From assembly GCF_007754155.1 (NCBI RefSeq), contig NZ_CP037423.1:3224001-3288000 (forward strand): a stretch of 64,000 bases of DNA, written 5' to 3'. The translations under genes were made by a program, and so were the position numbers. This document shows, piece by piece, positions 17,778-26,889 of the stretch. The stretch comes from Stieleria neptunia (lineage in GTDB: Bacteria > Planctomycetota > Planctomycetia > Pirellulales > Pirellulaceae). How positions within the stretch are numbered: position 1 is the first letter of the stretch; each line of letters starts with the position of its first letter. A model generated the notes under the pieces. The model was not told where the DNA came from. It saw only the letters and a list, made by a program, of their open reading frames with translations, and searched no databases.

Positions 17778-19060
17778 TTGTGGCCAGGGCTGTCGAGCCA
17801 TATTTGATTTGCGTCTCTCGCGAGGAGGACCCGAATCCAGCTGTTTCACTTGAAGCAGGTGAAATGCTGGACCATGTTCTTGTGAGTCATGGATCGGCCG
17901 TGATTTCTCTGCCGAGTAATGGATGCTTCAGTTTTGTTCGCTGTCATGATGTCTCGCGAAGATGGAAACGTCGAGATCAGATCGTCTTTGATCTGGAAGA
18001 ATGCATTCCGGTAGATGCAGAATGCATTGCCTTCGACAGGATTAGGTCAGGAACTGGCAATCTGTTGGTCGCGACAGATTCGTCTGAGCTGTGCGACGCC
18101 ATTGAGACTCTTGAGGAAGAAGGGGTTCACGTTGCGGCAATTGTCCCCAACGTGTTCCTTGCTCTTTCCTCTGTTTTTCGTACGCATCCGAAGACCCGTT
18201 CGCTTGATTTTATTCTCATTGAGTCGGAAACGGGGCTCGATCTTATTCGGCTTGAAAGCGGGACTCCTGCCGAGTGGTATTGGCTAGGGGAGGACCAAGA
18301 GATTGCCTTGCGCTGGATGGGTGATGCAATGAAGCGGACGGGGGCCGCCTCACTTGTATTCGTCAACATCACGCAATTGTCACCGGAATCGATCGACAAT
18401 CATGTTGACGTTTCAGAGGTTCAACTGGATTTGGCCGCGGCGATTGCAGGTGAGAGTGAAAGAATTGCCGATGGCAGGGCTAAGCCAATTTTTGACCTTC
18501 GCGATGGACCGCTCAAGACCAAGAACAAATATCGTCCGATACAAAAACCGCTATTGATCTGCATGGTTGCTGTTGCGTTGCTGCAGACTGCTCTCCTTGC
18601 CGCGATACTTATACGCGTCACCAAGCTGCAGCATCACGCTGAGGTTTCCCTCCGCGAGCAGGAAGATGTCTTTGGACGTGTATTCCCTGATGAGCGCATC
18701 CCCGTTGGTATTTCATCCAGATTGCAGAGTGAGCATCGTCGCCTGCTTGGGACGAGGGGAGTGGGGGGCAAGCCTATTCCGGTCCTGAAATCGTCCTTAC
18801 CCGTTGCCTACGCCTTTCTGGAAGGGCTTCCCGAGAGATCCGCGGCGAAGTTCGAATTTAGTCGTATGGAATTCGAAGTCGACCGGATCCGGGAGGCGGT
18901 TGGCGTCGCTAAGACTTATGCTGACCAGGAAACCGTAGCGACCATGCTCCGAAAATCTGGTCTTGACGTCCCTCAGCTGTCAGCGGAATCTGTCCGTGGC
19001 GGGGTGTCGCTTCGATTGGAGAATGTGAGGTTCTTGGATCCGCCGAGGGAGGAAGAATGA
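17774..19060 (+). CDS. GspL-like assembly platform protein
   Basis: A 428-residue protein. The N-terminal 250 residues resemble the actin-like cytoplasmic domain of GspL/PilM; residues about 258-282 (PLLICMVAVALLQTALLAAILI) span the membrane; the rest is periplasmic and coiled-coil-prone before a small alpha/beta domain. In type II systems GspL recruits the GspE ATPase to the membrane and pairs with GspM, whose candidate follows with an ATGA overlap. Sequence motifs are weak, so the call depends on topology and order. Confidence 0.65.
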   Translation: MIVARAVEPYLICVSREEDPNPAVSLEAGEMLDHVLVSHGSAVISLPSNGCFSFVRCHDVSRRWKRRDQIVFDLEECIPVDAECIAFDRIRSGTGNLLVATDSSELCDAIETLEEEGVHVAAIVPNVFLALSSVFRTHPKTRSLDFILIESETGLDLIRLESGTPAEWYWLGEDQEIALRWMGDAMKRTGAASLVFVNITQLSPESIDNHVDVSEVQLDLAAAIAGESERIADGRAKPIFDLRDGPLKTKNKYRPIQKPLLICMVAVALLQTALLAAILIRVTKLQHHAEVSLREQEDVFGRVFPDERIPVGISSRLQSEHRRLLGTRGVGGKPIPVLKSSLPVAYAFLEGLPERSAAKFEFSRMEFEVDRIREAVGVAKTYADQETVATMLRKSGLDVPQLSAESVRGGVSLRLENVRFLDPPREEE

Positions 19061-19728
19061 AGCGATCGTTGCTCGTTTTTGGAGTCTTCCAGGCAGTCAT
19101 ATTCGCGGTGATCGCCGTCTCGGTAATTCGATGGTCAGAAGCGAGGGCTGCCTTGCGTGACAATCAAAGGAATGAAGCCCTTTGCAAGCAACTTGCCGCG
19201 GAAATACGGGGGCTCAGGCAACTCGGGTCGGTTGCGAAGGAGCGGGTGCCGGAGAAAGATTTTGGGAACGCGACGATTCTTGAGCTTGCCGCAACCTGCC
19301 GAATCGGGGAAGGGCAGGTGAGATCGATACAACGTATTCCGAGTGCACCGGTTCCGGATACGGATTACCAGCAGCAGGGGATCTCGATTCATCTATCAAG
19401 GGTAACGTTTTTCCAAGTTTCGAAATTTGCCCTGGAATTAGAGAAGCTGCACGGAAATCCCAAGACGACGATCGTTAGCCTTATGGCGGTCGGAGACCGT
19501 CGAGGGACAAGAGAGGCGGAGCGGACGCGTGCCACGTTGGAGCTCTGGAACGCAGAGCTGATCTTGACCCAGCTGGTTTACGATGCGACAAGCAAAACCA
19601 CTCGCTCAGCGAGGGATGGTGCGTCTCTCGCTCGAATAGGTGTGACATCAAAGCAAATGCCCAGATCTAAAGTTGTTGCGCTCCGGTCCAACCGAAACGA
19701 ACGTAGGCTCCATTGCCCAGCCCTATAG
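19057..19728 (+). CDS. GspM/PilO-like platform protein
   Basis: A 223-residue protein with an N-terminal transmembrane helix (LLVFGVFQAVIFAVIAVSVIRW), a heptad-like helix (about 25-65) and a ferredoxin-like alpha/beta domain (about 75-175). This is the layout of GspM and PilO. Starts by an ATGA overlap with the GspL-like gene. The last 40 residues are basic and unstructured, and its 3' end overlaps the longest possible frame of the next gene. Confidence 0.6.
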   Translation: MKRSLLVFGVFQAVIFAVIAVSVIRWSEARAALRDNQRNEALCKQLAAEIRGLRQLGSVAKERVPEKDFGNATILELAATCRIGEGQVRSIQRIPSAPVPDTDYQQQGISIHLSRVTFFQVSKFALELEKLHGNPKTTIVSLMAVGDRRGTREAERTRATLELWNAELILTQLVYDATSKTTRSARDGASLARIGVTSKQMPRSKVVALRSNRNERRLHCPAL

Positions 19729-20821
19729 CGGAGTAGAACGCACTCCGTTTACGGCCGCTTTGCGCACGGGAGGTGACACGAGCATCCGTCTGCCGAGTCA
19801 TTCAGGGCGTCTCGTTGTGGCGTACCTCGCGTTGTGGAGCGTTTTAGCTGGTGTGTCGGGCTGCGCTTTGAATCGGGCTCAAAATGTCGGTGATACGCTG
19901 TATTCCACAAATTCGTTGAGTCCGGCCGCCGTCAATCTTGCCTCTCAGCGGTTGAATCGCAAGGGCTTGGACCGGTTTCGAAGGGGGGACCTTGCCGCAG
20001 CCGAGACTTTATTTCGCGAAGCTCTTGAAGAGGACGTTAGTTTTGGACCGGCCCACAACAATTTGGGGCAAGTCTATCTAGCACGCCACCAACTCTATCT
20101 GGCAGCATGGGAATTTGAGTATGCGGCCAACCTGATGCCTTCATTCCCAGAACCGATTGTCGGGCAGGGACTGGCTTACGAAACGGGCGAGCAGTTGGAA
20201 CGAGCTGTCGAGTTTTACGAAGTCGCTTATGAGCGATTTCCCGCCGATCCGATTGCGATTTCCAGTTTGGTCCGCGCGCGCATTAAGCTTGACCGGCCAT
20301 CAGAAGAGATTGGTTATCTGCTCGATGAACTCATCATGCACGACCGACGTTGCGAGTGGGTGGAGTGGGCTAAAGAGCTTCGGCTCACAAAGTACCGTGC
20401 AGGGGGGGGCACTTGTGAGGCACCTGAGTGTTTGTCCGATGGTGTCGTGGATTCTGCTAGCCCGATCCCAACAACAATGGGGGCAGGTGGTCATAGCGAC
20501 GCTGCTCCTGCTGAGTCTCAATTTACCCCGCCAGTTGAGGCAACGCCGCTGACTGCTCCTCGCAATCGACCCGATGCTGCAAAGGACGACTTCGAAACGC
20601 TATTGAATAGCGGGTTTGCTTCGTTATCGCCTTTCGAACCGCCCTTTGCGTCGCGTGCCCGTCGGATCGACAAGGCATCATTTGAGACCGAGTTCGGAAT
20701 GAGTGATCGCCCTGGTTTGGAGTGTTTCGACGATCGCAATGTCCCGTCCTCATCTGCCGACAGAAAACCTCGCCTGAATTTCGAAGCTATAGCTCGCGAA
20801 GTGAATGGACTTGTACGATGA
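19673..20821 (+). CDS. TPR lipoprotein in secretion operon, possible pilotin
   Basis: The longest frame (TTG start) gives 382 residues. A signal with lipobox (WSVLAGVSGC, Cys64) is followed by three to four tetratricopeptide repeats (about 87-220; for example GDLAAAETLFREALEEDVSFG and GPAHNNLGQVYLARHQLYLA) and a Pro/Ala-rich disordered tail. The real start may be GTG 19820, which has an AGGGCG upstream and puts the lipobox at residues 13-16. Its stop overlaps the secretin start as ATGA. TPR lipoproteins of the PilF/PilW type act as secretin pilotins, so that role is a reasonable inference; a true gspS is absent here. Confidence 0.8.
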   Translation: MLRSGPTETNVGSIAQPYSGVERTPFTAALRTGGDTSIRLPSHSGRLVVAYLALWSVLAGVSGCALNRAQNVGDTLYSTNSLSPAAVNLASQRLNRKGLDRFRRGDLAAAETLFREALEEDVSFGPAHNNLGQVYLARHQLYLAAWEFEYAANLMPSFPEPIVGQGLAYETGEQLERAVEFYEVAYERFPADPIAISSLVRARIKLDRPSEEIGYLLDELIMHDRRCEWVEWAKELRLTKYRAGGGTCEAPECLSDGVVDSASPIPTTMGAGGHSDAAPAESQFTPPVEATPLTAPRNRPDAAKDDFETLLNSGFASLSPFEPPFASRARRIDKASFETEFGMSDRPGLECFDDRNVPSSSADRKPRLNFEAIAREVNGLVR

Positions 20822-23166
20822 AACAGCCGCTTGCATGTCTGGTTTGTATTCTCGGTTGGGGCCTACTCGGCCCACATGTGGACGCACAGGAGCCACTTCC
20901 GGCACCTCCACCCGTCGCGGACGCAACGCTCCAACTTTCATTGCAAGGCGAAATACCGCTGTCCGATTTTGTGGATTACGTGTCTGAGCGTTTGAGCCTG
21001 CGTGTTCTTTACGATGAATCTTTGAGGGAACGGAGCATTAATTTGGTTGCTCCGGATCCAATCCCGCTTGACGGTCTTCCGCAGCTTCTCCAGAGCGTGC
21101 TGATCAATGAGGGGTTAGTTGTCACAGATACGGACGAACAAGGATTTAAACGAATTGCAACGAATGATCAAATCCCGCGCATCGCACGTCCGAGTGCTGC
21201 GACAGAGGATCTCAACTTAATTGATGCTGCGACACCTCTGACTCGTGTCTTTGTTCTGAATGAGACGAAACCCAGCTCGCTCGCAGAATTGATCACTCCA
21301 TTTTTGTCACCCCAGGGATCAAGTACTATTCCTTTAGACCGAAGTGGAATGCTCATCATTACGGACATTGCGAGAAACATTCGCCGTGTCGAGCAACTGA
21401 TCGAAATACTCGATGCTGGACAGGCGCAGGTTGAAATCGAATTTATTTCGGCTCGAAATGTCGCGGTCGAAGAGCTTGCGGAGCAGTTGACCAAGATCTT
21501 GCAAGCTAAGCGACGTGCCCTGGGCAGCGGAGAGGAGGCGACGCAGGGACTCGAAGTAACAATCGAGTCTCGAACCAACAGTCTGATCTTAGTCGGAACC
21601 AAGGCTGAAATTGCCCAGGCAAGCGAACTTCTTGATCGGCTTGACAGAGATCTCGAAACCCAGCAGGAAACCTTTACGCTTCGTTACTATTCACCTCAAA
21701 GGCTTGACGAACTCGTTCGCGGCATTCTTTCCGAACGCCAAATCAAACCACCGTACCAATCGCGAATCGAGGGAAGCACGATCATTGTTGACGCGTCCCC
21801 TGAAGTTCTGCTGCTAATTCGCCGCAGCATTCAGCAACTGGACACACGAGCGGCACCTGATGAGCAAAGCCCTGTTCGCTTCTACAAGATTAAAAATGTT
21901 TCCGCACAAGAGCTTGTGGAAACGATTCGTGGAATCGGCGGGAATGTCAGAGTGAACTCGGACCGCCCTTCCGTTTCGCCGCGACGCCAGACAACAAACG
22001 ATCGCTCACTGCCGGGGCCAAATCGACCGCCTAATTTCGCTCCCGGTGCGGCTCAGCCTGTTCGAGAGCCCGTCCCCCCTCCTGCCGTTATGGACGATGC
22101 TTTTACTGAGCAACGCACTATGCTAGACGTCGATGCGGGCGGTCGGGCTGCTCTGCAGCAGGTCGACGCTTTTCACGAAGGCTTTCCAGCCGACTTTGAC
22201 GCGTTATCCGGTTCTGAGGAGAATTTGAACGGTCTCGTCGGGGCGGCCAATGTTACCGTCGATTTGCACACGAACACGATCATCGTCGTTGCTGAACCGG
22301 AAGTGCAGCGAATCTATGCAAAGCTCATCGAGACTTTAGACGTTCGTCGTCCTCAAGTTTTGATCGAAGCAAGGATTGTCATCATCGACACCTCAGATGA
22401 CTACACGCTCGGAGTCGAAATCTCCGGCGGCGACCGATCTGGCGCTCGACGCCTGTTCAATTTTTCAAGCTACGGTTTGAGCACGGTCAACCCGAGCAGT
22501 GGTGCGTTGAACATTATTCCCGGAGTTGGATTTAACGGAACGTTGGTGGATCCATCTACCGCAGATGTCGTTGTTCGAGCGCTCGCGAACCATCGGCGCG
22601 CTCGAGTTTTGTCCACACCGCGTTTGCTCATAAACGACAATGCTGAAGGACAGCTCACAAGTGTCCTTGAGGTTCCATTTACAAGTGTCAACGCATCGCA
22701 AACAGTTGCAACGACGAGTTTCGCAGGATTTGCAGAGGCAGGAACGACAATTACTGCTACGCCAACGATCAGCGAGGACAATTATCTGCAGGTCGACTAC
22801 GTGGTTACGTTGAACTCGTTCACAGGGACTGGGACTGAAGGTGTCCCCCCTCCTCGACAGACCAACGAGATCCAAAGCAGCGTAACCGTGCCAGACGGCT
22901 ATACAATCATCGTTGGGGGCCTGACCAGCAAGAATCAGTCATACGAAATCGATACGATACCTTGGCTAGAACGGATCCCAATCGTGAAAGATCTGGCAAG
23001 TCTTCAGCAGAAAAGTTGGAGCGAAACATCATTGTTTGTGTTCTTGAAGCCAGTCATTCTCCGTGAAGACAAATTCAAAGATCTGCGGTATCTTTCGGAC
23101 GTGAATCTACGCAACGCATACGAGCCAACAAATTTCCCATTCACCGCACCATTGCTGGTAGACTAA
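20818..23166 (+). CDS. gspD: Type II secretion secretin GspD
   Basis: A 782-residue secretin starting at the ATG that overlaps the TPR gene. It has a signal peptide (LACLVCILGWGLLGPHVDAQ), an N0 domain (about 40-110), three N-type ring domains (about 140-400, with the repeated pattern of short strands and RLD or RSI helices), a disordered Pro/Arg-rich insert (about 390-440) and the C-terminal secretin domain (about 505-765). Key stretches are VLIEARIVIIDTSDDYTLG, the beta-hairpin gate region VPFTSVNASQTVATTSFAGF, and VTVPDGYTIIVGGLTSKN. It forms the outer-membrane channel. The gene ends convergent with, and overlapping by 4 bp, an antisense glycosyltransferase gene. Confidence 0.92.
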   Translation: MKQPLACLVCILGWGLLGPHVDAQEPLPAPPPVADATLQLSLQGEIPLSDFVDYVSERLSLRVLYDESLRERSINLVAPDPIPLDGLPQLLQSVLINEGLVVTDTDEQGFKRIATNDQIPRIARPSAATEDLNLIDAATPLTRVFVLNETKPSSLAELITPFLSPQGSSTIPLDRSGMLIITDIARNIRRVEQLIEILDAGQAQVEIEFISARNVAVEELAEQLTKILQAKRRALGSGEEATQGLEVTIESRTNSLILVGTKAEIAQASELLDRLDRDLETQQETFTLRYYSPQRLDELVRGILSERQIKPPYQSRIEGSTIIVDASPEVLLLIRRSIQQLDTRAAPDEQSPVRFYKIKNVSAQELVETIRGIGGNVRVNSDRPSVSPRRQTTNDRSLPGPNRPPNFAPGAAQPVREPVPPPAVMDDAFTEQRTMLDVDAGGRAALQQVDAFHEGFPADFDALSGSEENLNGLVGAANVTVDLHTNTIIVVAEPEVQRIYAKLIETLDVRRPQVLIEARIVIIDTSDDYTLGVEISGGDRSGARRLFNFSSYGLSTVNPSSGALNIIPGVGFNGTLVDPSTADVVVRALANHRRARVLSTPRLLINDNAEGQLTSVLEVPFTSVNASQTVATTSFAGFAEAGTTITATPTISEDNYLQVDYVVTLNSFTGTGTEGVPPPRQTNEIQSSVTVPDGYTIIVGGLTSKNQSYEIDTIPWLERIPIVKDLASLQQKSWSETSLFVFLKPVILREDKFKDLRYLSDVNLRNAYEPTNFPFTAPLLVD

Positions 23167-25151
23167 CGGTCGGCAGAGATGTGGTTTAACGCAACAAGCT
23201 CCGCAAATCGTTCGGAGTCCGCTCGTGTTATGTGGTAAACATTCATCGAGTGCCCAATTTCCTCCACGACCGGAAAGTGCCTGAAATAAGAAAATGCATT
23301 GGGGCCGAAGTAGTGGAAATGAAGTGTTGCAGTTGCACTTGGGACGGGCATCGAGTGGCCCGCCACGTAGTTTTTGCTGATCACGTACCAGCCAGGGCTT
23401 AGTTGCTCGCGACGGTAAGCCGGGTGTCCAGAAGCTCTTCTGCTCGGTCGGGGCGGAGGAAGCTTGAAGCCAATTCCAATATCAGATGGGCTGAACGAAC
23501 CAAAATACGCAAGATATATAGGCTTTTCTCCGGGGGAACGCTCGGCCAGCCATTTCACAAGCAAAAGCAAGTCCTGGCCACTGTCGACACTGGTGTCGGA
23601 AAGAAGCTGATAGCCCGTTGAAGGCCCCCCCCCGAGTTCATTGAAATAGCTGAGATGATGTGGGTTGCTGCGAACGGACACCACAGGAAGCCAGATGCAA
23701 CACGCGATGAAAAGCGAAAACAAACATCCGTGTGCAAGTCGCTTGGTGGAAGCGTGCCAACGAACCGCAGTCTGCGATGCAAAAACTAGCAGCGTGGGAA
23801 GTACCGGCAAGCAGTATCTAAAATAGCGATTTAAGCCCGTGCTCGCACTCACCGCAATAAAAAATGCAGTCGCTGGAACAAGAAGGCAGACATATCCCCA
23901 CCGAACGGAAGCTGTCTCTTTTGCTAATAGGGACGAAACGACTGCGATAATTATCGCCAGTAGAGTTGGTATCGGGAGCTTCCACACAAGGCCGAGCAAG
24001 TAATAGTGCCACCATCCGCCTTGCTGCCACGAGCCAAGCAGATAGCTTTGCCATCTTCCGTCGTAGTGTCCACGCTCGAAGTCACGAATTTGGATATCAA
24101 TGCCTTTCGTATAATTCTCAGGAAGCGGTATCGGAATGGCGCCTGTCCATCGACTGGCAAAGCGATTTGCAGGCTCCATTGACGTGCGTACCATTGGTGC
24201 GCACTCAGGACAGTCGTTTAAGGGGAGGCGAATCAGTTCAACGCCTGAAAGTCGTTGGCTCAGGAATTGGTAGCTTCCCAATGGCCTACAGCTACCCCGG
24301 AATCCATAGCAAGCATTCACGCCCACAAGCGAACCGGCAACGGCAACTCCGAATAAGACGAGTGTACGAAACGCTGAATGCCGGCTTTTGCCCGCCGAGA
24401 AGTAGTCCTTTGCGATCTTTAAGAGCAAAATCCCCCCGAACAAAACGGGAAGCCCCAGCCAGACGCTCTTCGTGACCATGGCGATCGCCATCGCTAGCGA
24501 AAGTAGTAGAGTGAGTGCACCGGCTGGTCTTTCAAGCCATTGCCAAAACGTAAAGCAAGCTCCGAGAAAAGCGACACTGGAACCGAGATCGGGTGTAATG
24601 AGGCTGCCGTACGCAAGAACGTTCGGAGAGAAGCTCCATAGCAAAACAGCTGCAACTCCCGCATCAAGGCCGAAGAGAGTTTTGGCCCACAGGAAGCAAA
24701 AAAGCGCGCCGACGAGCGAAAGAGGAATCAGCGCTAAACGCGCGATATAGAAGAAGCGAAGGGAATCGATTCCATTGAGAGCAATCATCCGGCGACCGAG
24801 ATAAACTTCACTCCTGAGCGTCGGGTCTGACCTGTAGTAGGACCAGTCCATCTTGGGTGTGCAGAACAAGTAAACCGGTGCAGCCGCAATGGTCCGCACC
24901 AACGGCGGGTTGACACTGTACAACTCGAACTTTCGGAGCTCCCAGTGCGACAGCCCGGCTGCTAGATGTCCGACTTCGTCCCACGTCGGGCTGTGCACCT
25001 TGGCCGAGTAGACGAGCAGGGCAGTGTGTATAGAGAGAAGCAGCGTGATAACGCAGGCCGCCATTGGTTTTGACAAAAGCGCCCGCATAACCCGCACAGA
25101 AGTTGAAGAAATCAGACGACACTCAGGACCGGCTTTCCAGTCGCCGAACAC
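23163..25151 (-). CDS. GT39-like membrane glycosyltransferase
   Basis: A 662-residue polytopic protein of the dolichyl-phosphate-mannose protein mannosyltransferase-like clan. The first outer loop holds the acidic motif SPTWDEVGHLAAGLSHW followed by NPPLVRTIAA, the catalytic Asp/Glu region of these GT-C enzymes. About ten further membrane segments follow, then a soluble C-terminal part. It transfers sugar from a lipid-linked donor outside the membrane. It lies antisense between gspD and gspE and so splits the secretion cluster; whether it modifies secreted proteins is unknown. Confidence 0.75.
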   Translation of the reverse strand: MFGDWKAGPECRLISSTSVRVMRALLSKPMAACVITLLLSIHTALLVYSAKVHSPTWDEVGHLAAGLSHWELRKFELYSVNPPLVRTIAAAPVYLFCTPKMDWSYYRSDPTLRSEVYLGRRMIALNGIDSLRFFYIARLALIPLSLVGALFCFLWAKTLFGLDAGVAAVLLWSFSPNVLAYGSLITPDLGSSVAFLGACFTFWQWLERPAGALTLLLSLAMAIAMVTKSVWLGLPVLFGGILLLKIAKDYFSAGKSRHSAFRTLVLFGVAVAGSLVGVNACYGFRGSCRPLGSYQFLSQRLSGVELIRLPLNDCPECAPMVRTSMEPANRFASRWTGAIPIPLPENYTKGIDIQIRDFERGHYDGRWQSYLLGSWQQGGWWHYYLLGLVWKLPIPTLLAIIIAVVSSLLAKETASVRWGYVCLLVPATAFFIAVSASTGLNRYFRYCLPVLPTLLVFASQTAVRWHASTKRLAHGCLFSLFIACCIWLPVVSVRSNPHHLSYFNELGGGPSTGYQLLSDTSVDSGQDLLLLVKWLAERSPGEKPIYLAYFGSFSPSDIGIGFKLPPPRPSRRASGHPAYRREQLSPGWYVISKNYVAGHSMPVPSATATLHFHYFGPNAFSYFRHFPVVEEIGHSMNVYHITRADSERFAELVALNHISADR

Positions 25152-25457
25152 GGCGTGCCTGATGGTAGCGATCGGCTCACCGACCAGTCAAGCAATAATT
25201 GCGAAACTTTGGTGTGGCGATTCGCTTCCCTGCCGCTCGCTGGCGCACGGAAAGAGAATCGAATTCGCCGTTTAGCCAACCACACCTGTGTCCCACAATC
25301 CATCGCGAAACGTATTCTTCGAAAAATCTTCGTGAAGTTTGCTCGTCGACGGCCGATCCAATACACTGCACGCCGAGTAGGGCTCGTTCTGGATTGCCGC
25401 TTTAGACCGTGTTGATGTTTGCCCCCAATGTACAACTCCAATTGAGCACGTCTGGAA
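25152..25457 (+). promoter_or_regulatory. Divergent intergenic region before gspE
   Basis: About 300 bp without a credible gene between the antisense GT39-like gene and gspE. It must hold the promoters for both if each is transcribed separately. I could not pick out convincing -35/-10 pairs or operators. Confidence 0.3.
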
Positions 25458-26888
25458 ATGAGATGGGCAGCGTGTAAACAATTTGTAGAGTTCTTTCCAA
25501 TTGAGTTCTGCCGGCAACATGGCCTAATTGTCGCCTTGGATGTCCACGGCAAGCGGGCACTTTTGGCCTCCGAGCCTCCCGCATTCGAGTTGTTGGACAA
25601 CGTTGGACGATTATTGGGAAGCCCTTTGTCATACGTCGCAGTTCCGGAAGATGAAATTGAGACGCTGGTCGACGGGGCCTACGAGGATCGAGCGCGAGGT
25701 GAGTCGCGGCGTGCCCAGGAGGCGGTTTCCCTGGACGAGTTGCTACAGCAACCCTCTGATACGAGGGATGATTTGCTGGAAACGGATTCGCGTGGCCCAG
25801 TGGTTCGTCTAGTGAATTCATTGCTTTTGGATGCCATTCAGAAATGTGCGTCAGACATCCATTTGCAGCCATTTGAGGCAACGATGATTGTCCGAATGCG
25901 TATCGATGGGGTACTTATAGAGGTTCAGCGTATTCCCAAATCAATCCAAGACGAGGTGGTAAGTCGGCTGAAAGTGGCCGGACAAATGAATATTGCGGAG
26001 AAACGTTTGCCACAAGATGGACGCGCAACGGTTTGCGTTGGGAAGCGTGTTATCGATCTGCGTTTAGCCTCAATGCCGACAAGCTTTGGTGAGCGAGTCG
26101 TCGTCCGCCTGCTCGACAAAAGCGCCCGACTCTACGAGCTCTCTGAACTTGGCATGGATAATCGAACTCAAGCGAGGTTTCGAGACGTCGTTCACGCTGA
26201 GCATGGGCTTATCCTCGTGACCGGACCAACCGGGAGCGGAAAAAGCACGACATTATACGCGGCTTTAAAGGAGCTGGACACGAGCACACGCAATGCGGTG
26301 ACTCTCGAAGATCCTATCGAATACCAGCTTGAGGGAATCAGCCAAACGCAGATCAATACTAAGAAAGGCATGACCTTCGCGAGCGGACTTAGGAGCGTGC
26401 TTCGTCAAGATCCTGACATTATCATGCTAGGAGAGATTCGCGACGAAGAAACGGCTATGATGGCCGTCCAATCGTCGCTCACGGGACACCTCGTATTGAG
26501 CACTCTCCACACCAATGACGCGGCCAGTGCGATCACCCGGATGCTGGATTTAGGGATTGAACCTTACCTCGTTGCAAGTAGCGTCCTCGCCGTCCTCGCT
26601 CAGAGACTGGTACGTCGGAAATGTACCGACTGCGAAGGAATACCGGGCGTTGAGTGCGAGACATGCGGTGGCACTCGCTACCGGGGGCGGGAACTGATAT
26701 CAGAATTGCTCATTCTCAACGACGGGATTAGGAAACTGGTGCAATCGCGAGCGAATGCTAGTGAAATACGAGATGCGGGACTGCGGTCTGGCATGCAGTT
26801 ACTCCGCGACGTGGGAATGGAAAAAGTCCAGGCAGGGATTACGACCCAGGAAGAGGTCGAGCGAGTCACGATGAGGACGTCGTTGTAG
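25458..26888 (+). CDS. gspE: Type II secretion ATPase GspE
   Basis: A 476-residue cytoplasmic ATPase that powers pseudopilus assembly. A shortened N-terminal domain (about 8-75) is followed by the N2E part and the RecA-like core: Walker A GPTGSGKST (256-264), Asp box (VTLEDPIEYQ), Walker B IIMLGEIRDEET and the His box LSTLHTNDA. The metal-binding module is unusually small: Cys389-X2-Cys392-X7-Cys400-X2-Cys403, where typical GspE has about 30-45 residues between the two Cys pairs. Starts at ATG 25458. One base separates it from gspF. Confidence 0.93.
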   Translation: MRWAACKQFVEFFPIEFCRQHGLIVALDVHGKRALLASEPPAFELLDNVGRLLGSPLSYVAVPEDEIETLVDGAYEDRARGESRRAQEAVSLDELLQQPSDTRDDLLETDSRGPVVRLVNSLLLDAIQKCASDIHLQPFEATMIVRMRIDGVLIEVQRIPKSIQDEVVSRLKVAGQMNIAEKRLPQDGRATVCVGKRVIDLRLASMPTSFGERVVVRLLDKSARLYELSELGMDNRTQARFRDVVHAEHGLILVTGPTGSGKSTTLYAALKELDTSTRNAVTLEDPIEYQLEGISQTQINTKKGMTFASGLRSVLRQDPDIIMLGEIRDEETAMMAVQSSLTGHLVLSTLHTNDAASAITRMLDLGIEPYLVASSVLAVLAQRLVRRKCTDCEGIPGVECETCGGTRYRGRELISELLILNDGIRKLVQSRANASEIRDAGLRSGMQLLRDVGMEKVQAGITTQEEVERVTMRTSL

Positions 26889-26889
26889 C

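Noticed and set aside
22465..22875. Frames antisense to gspD
   Set aside because: Shadow frames of a well-supported secretin gene.
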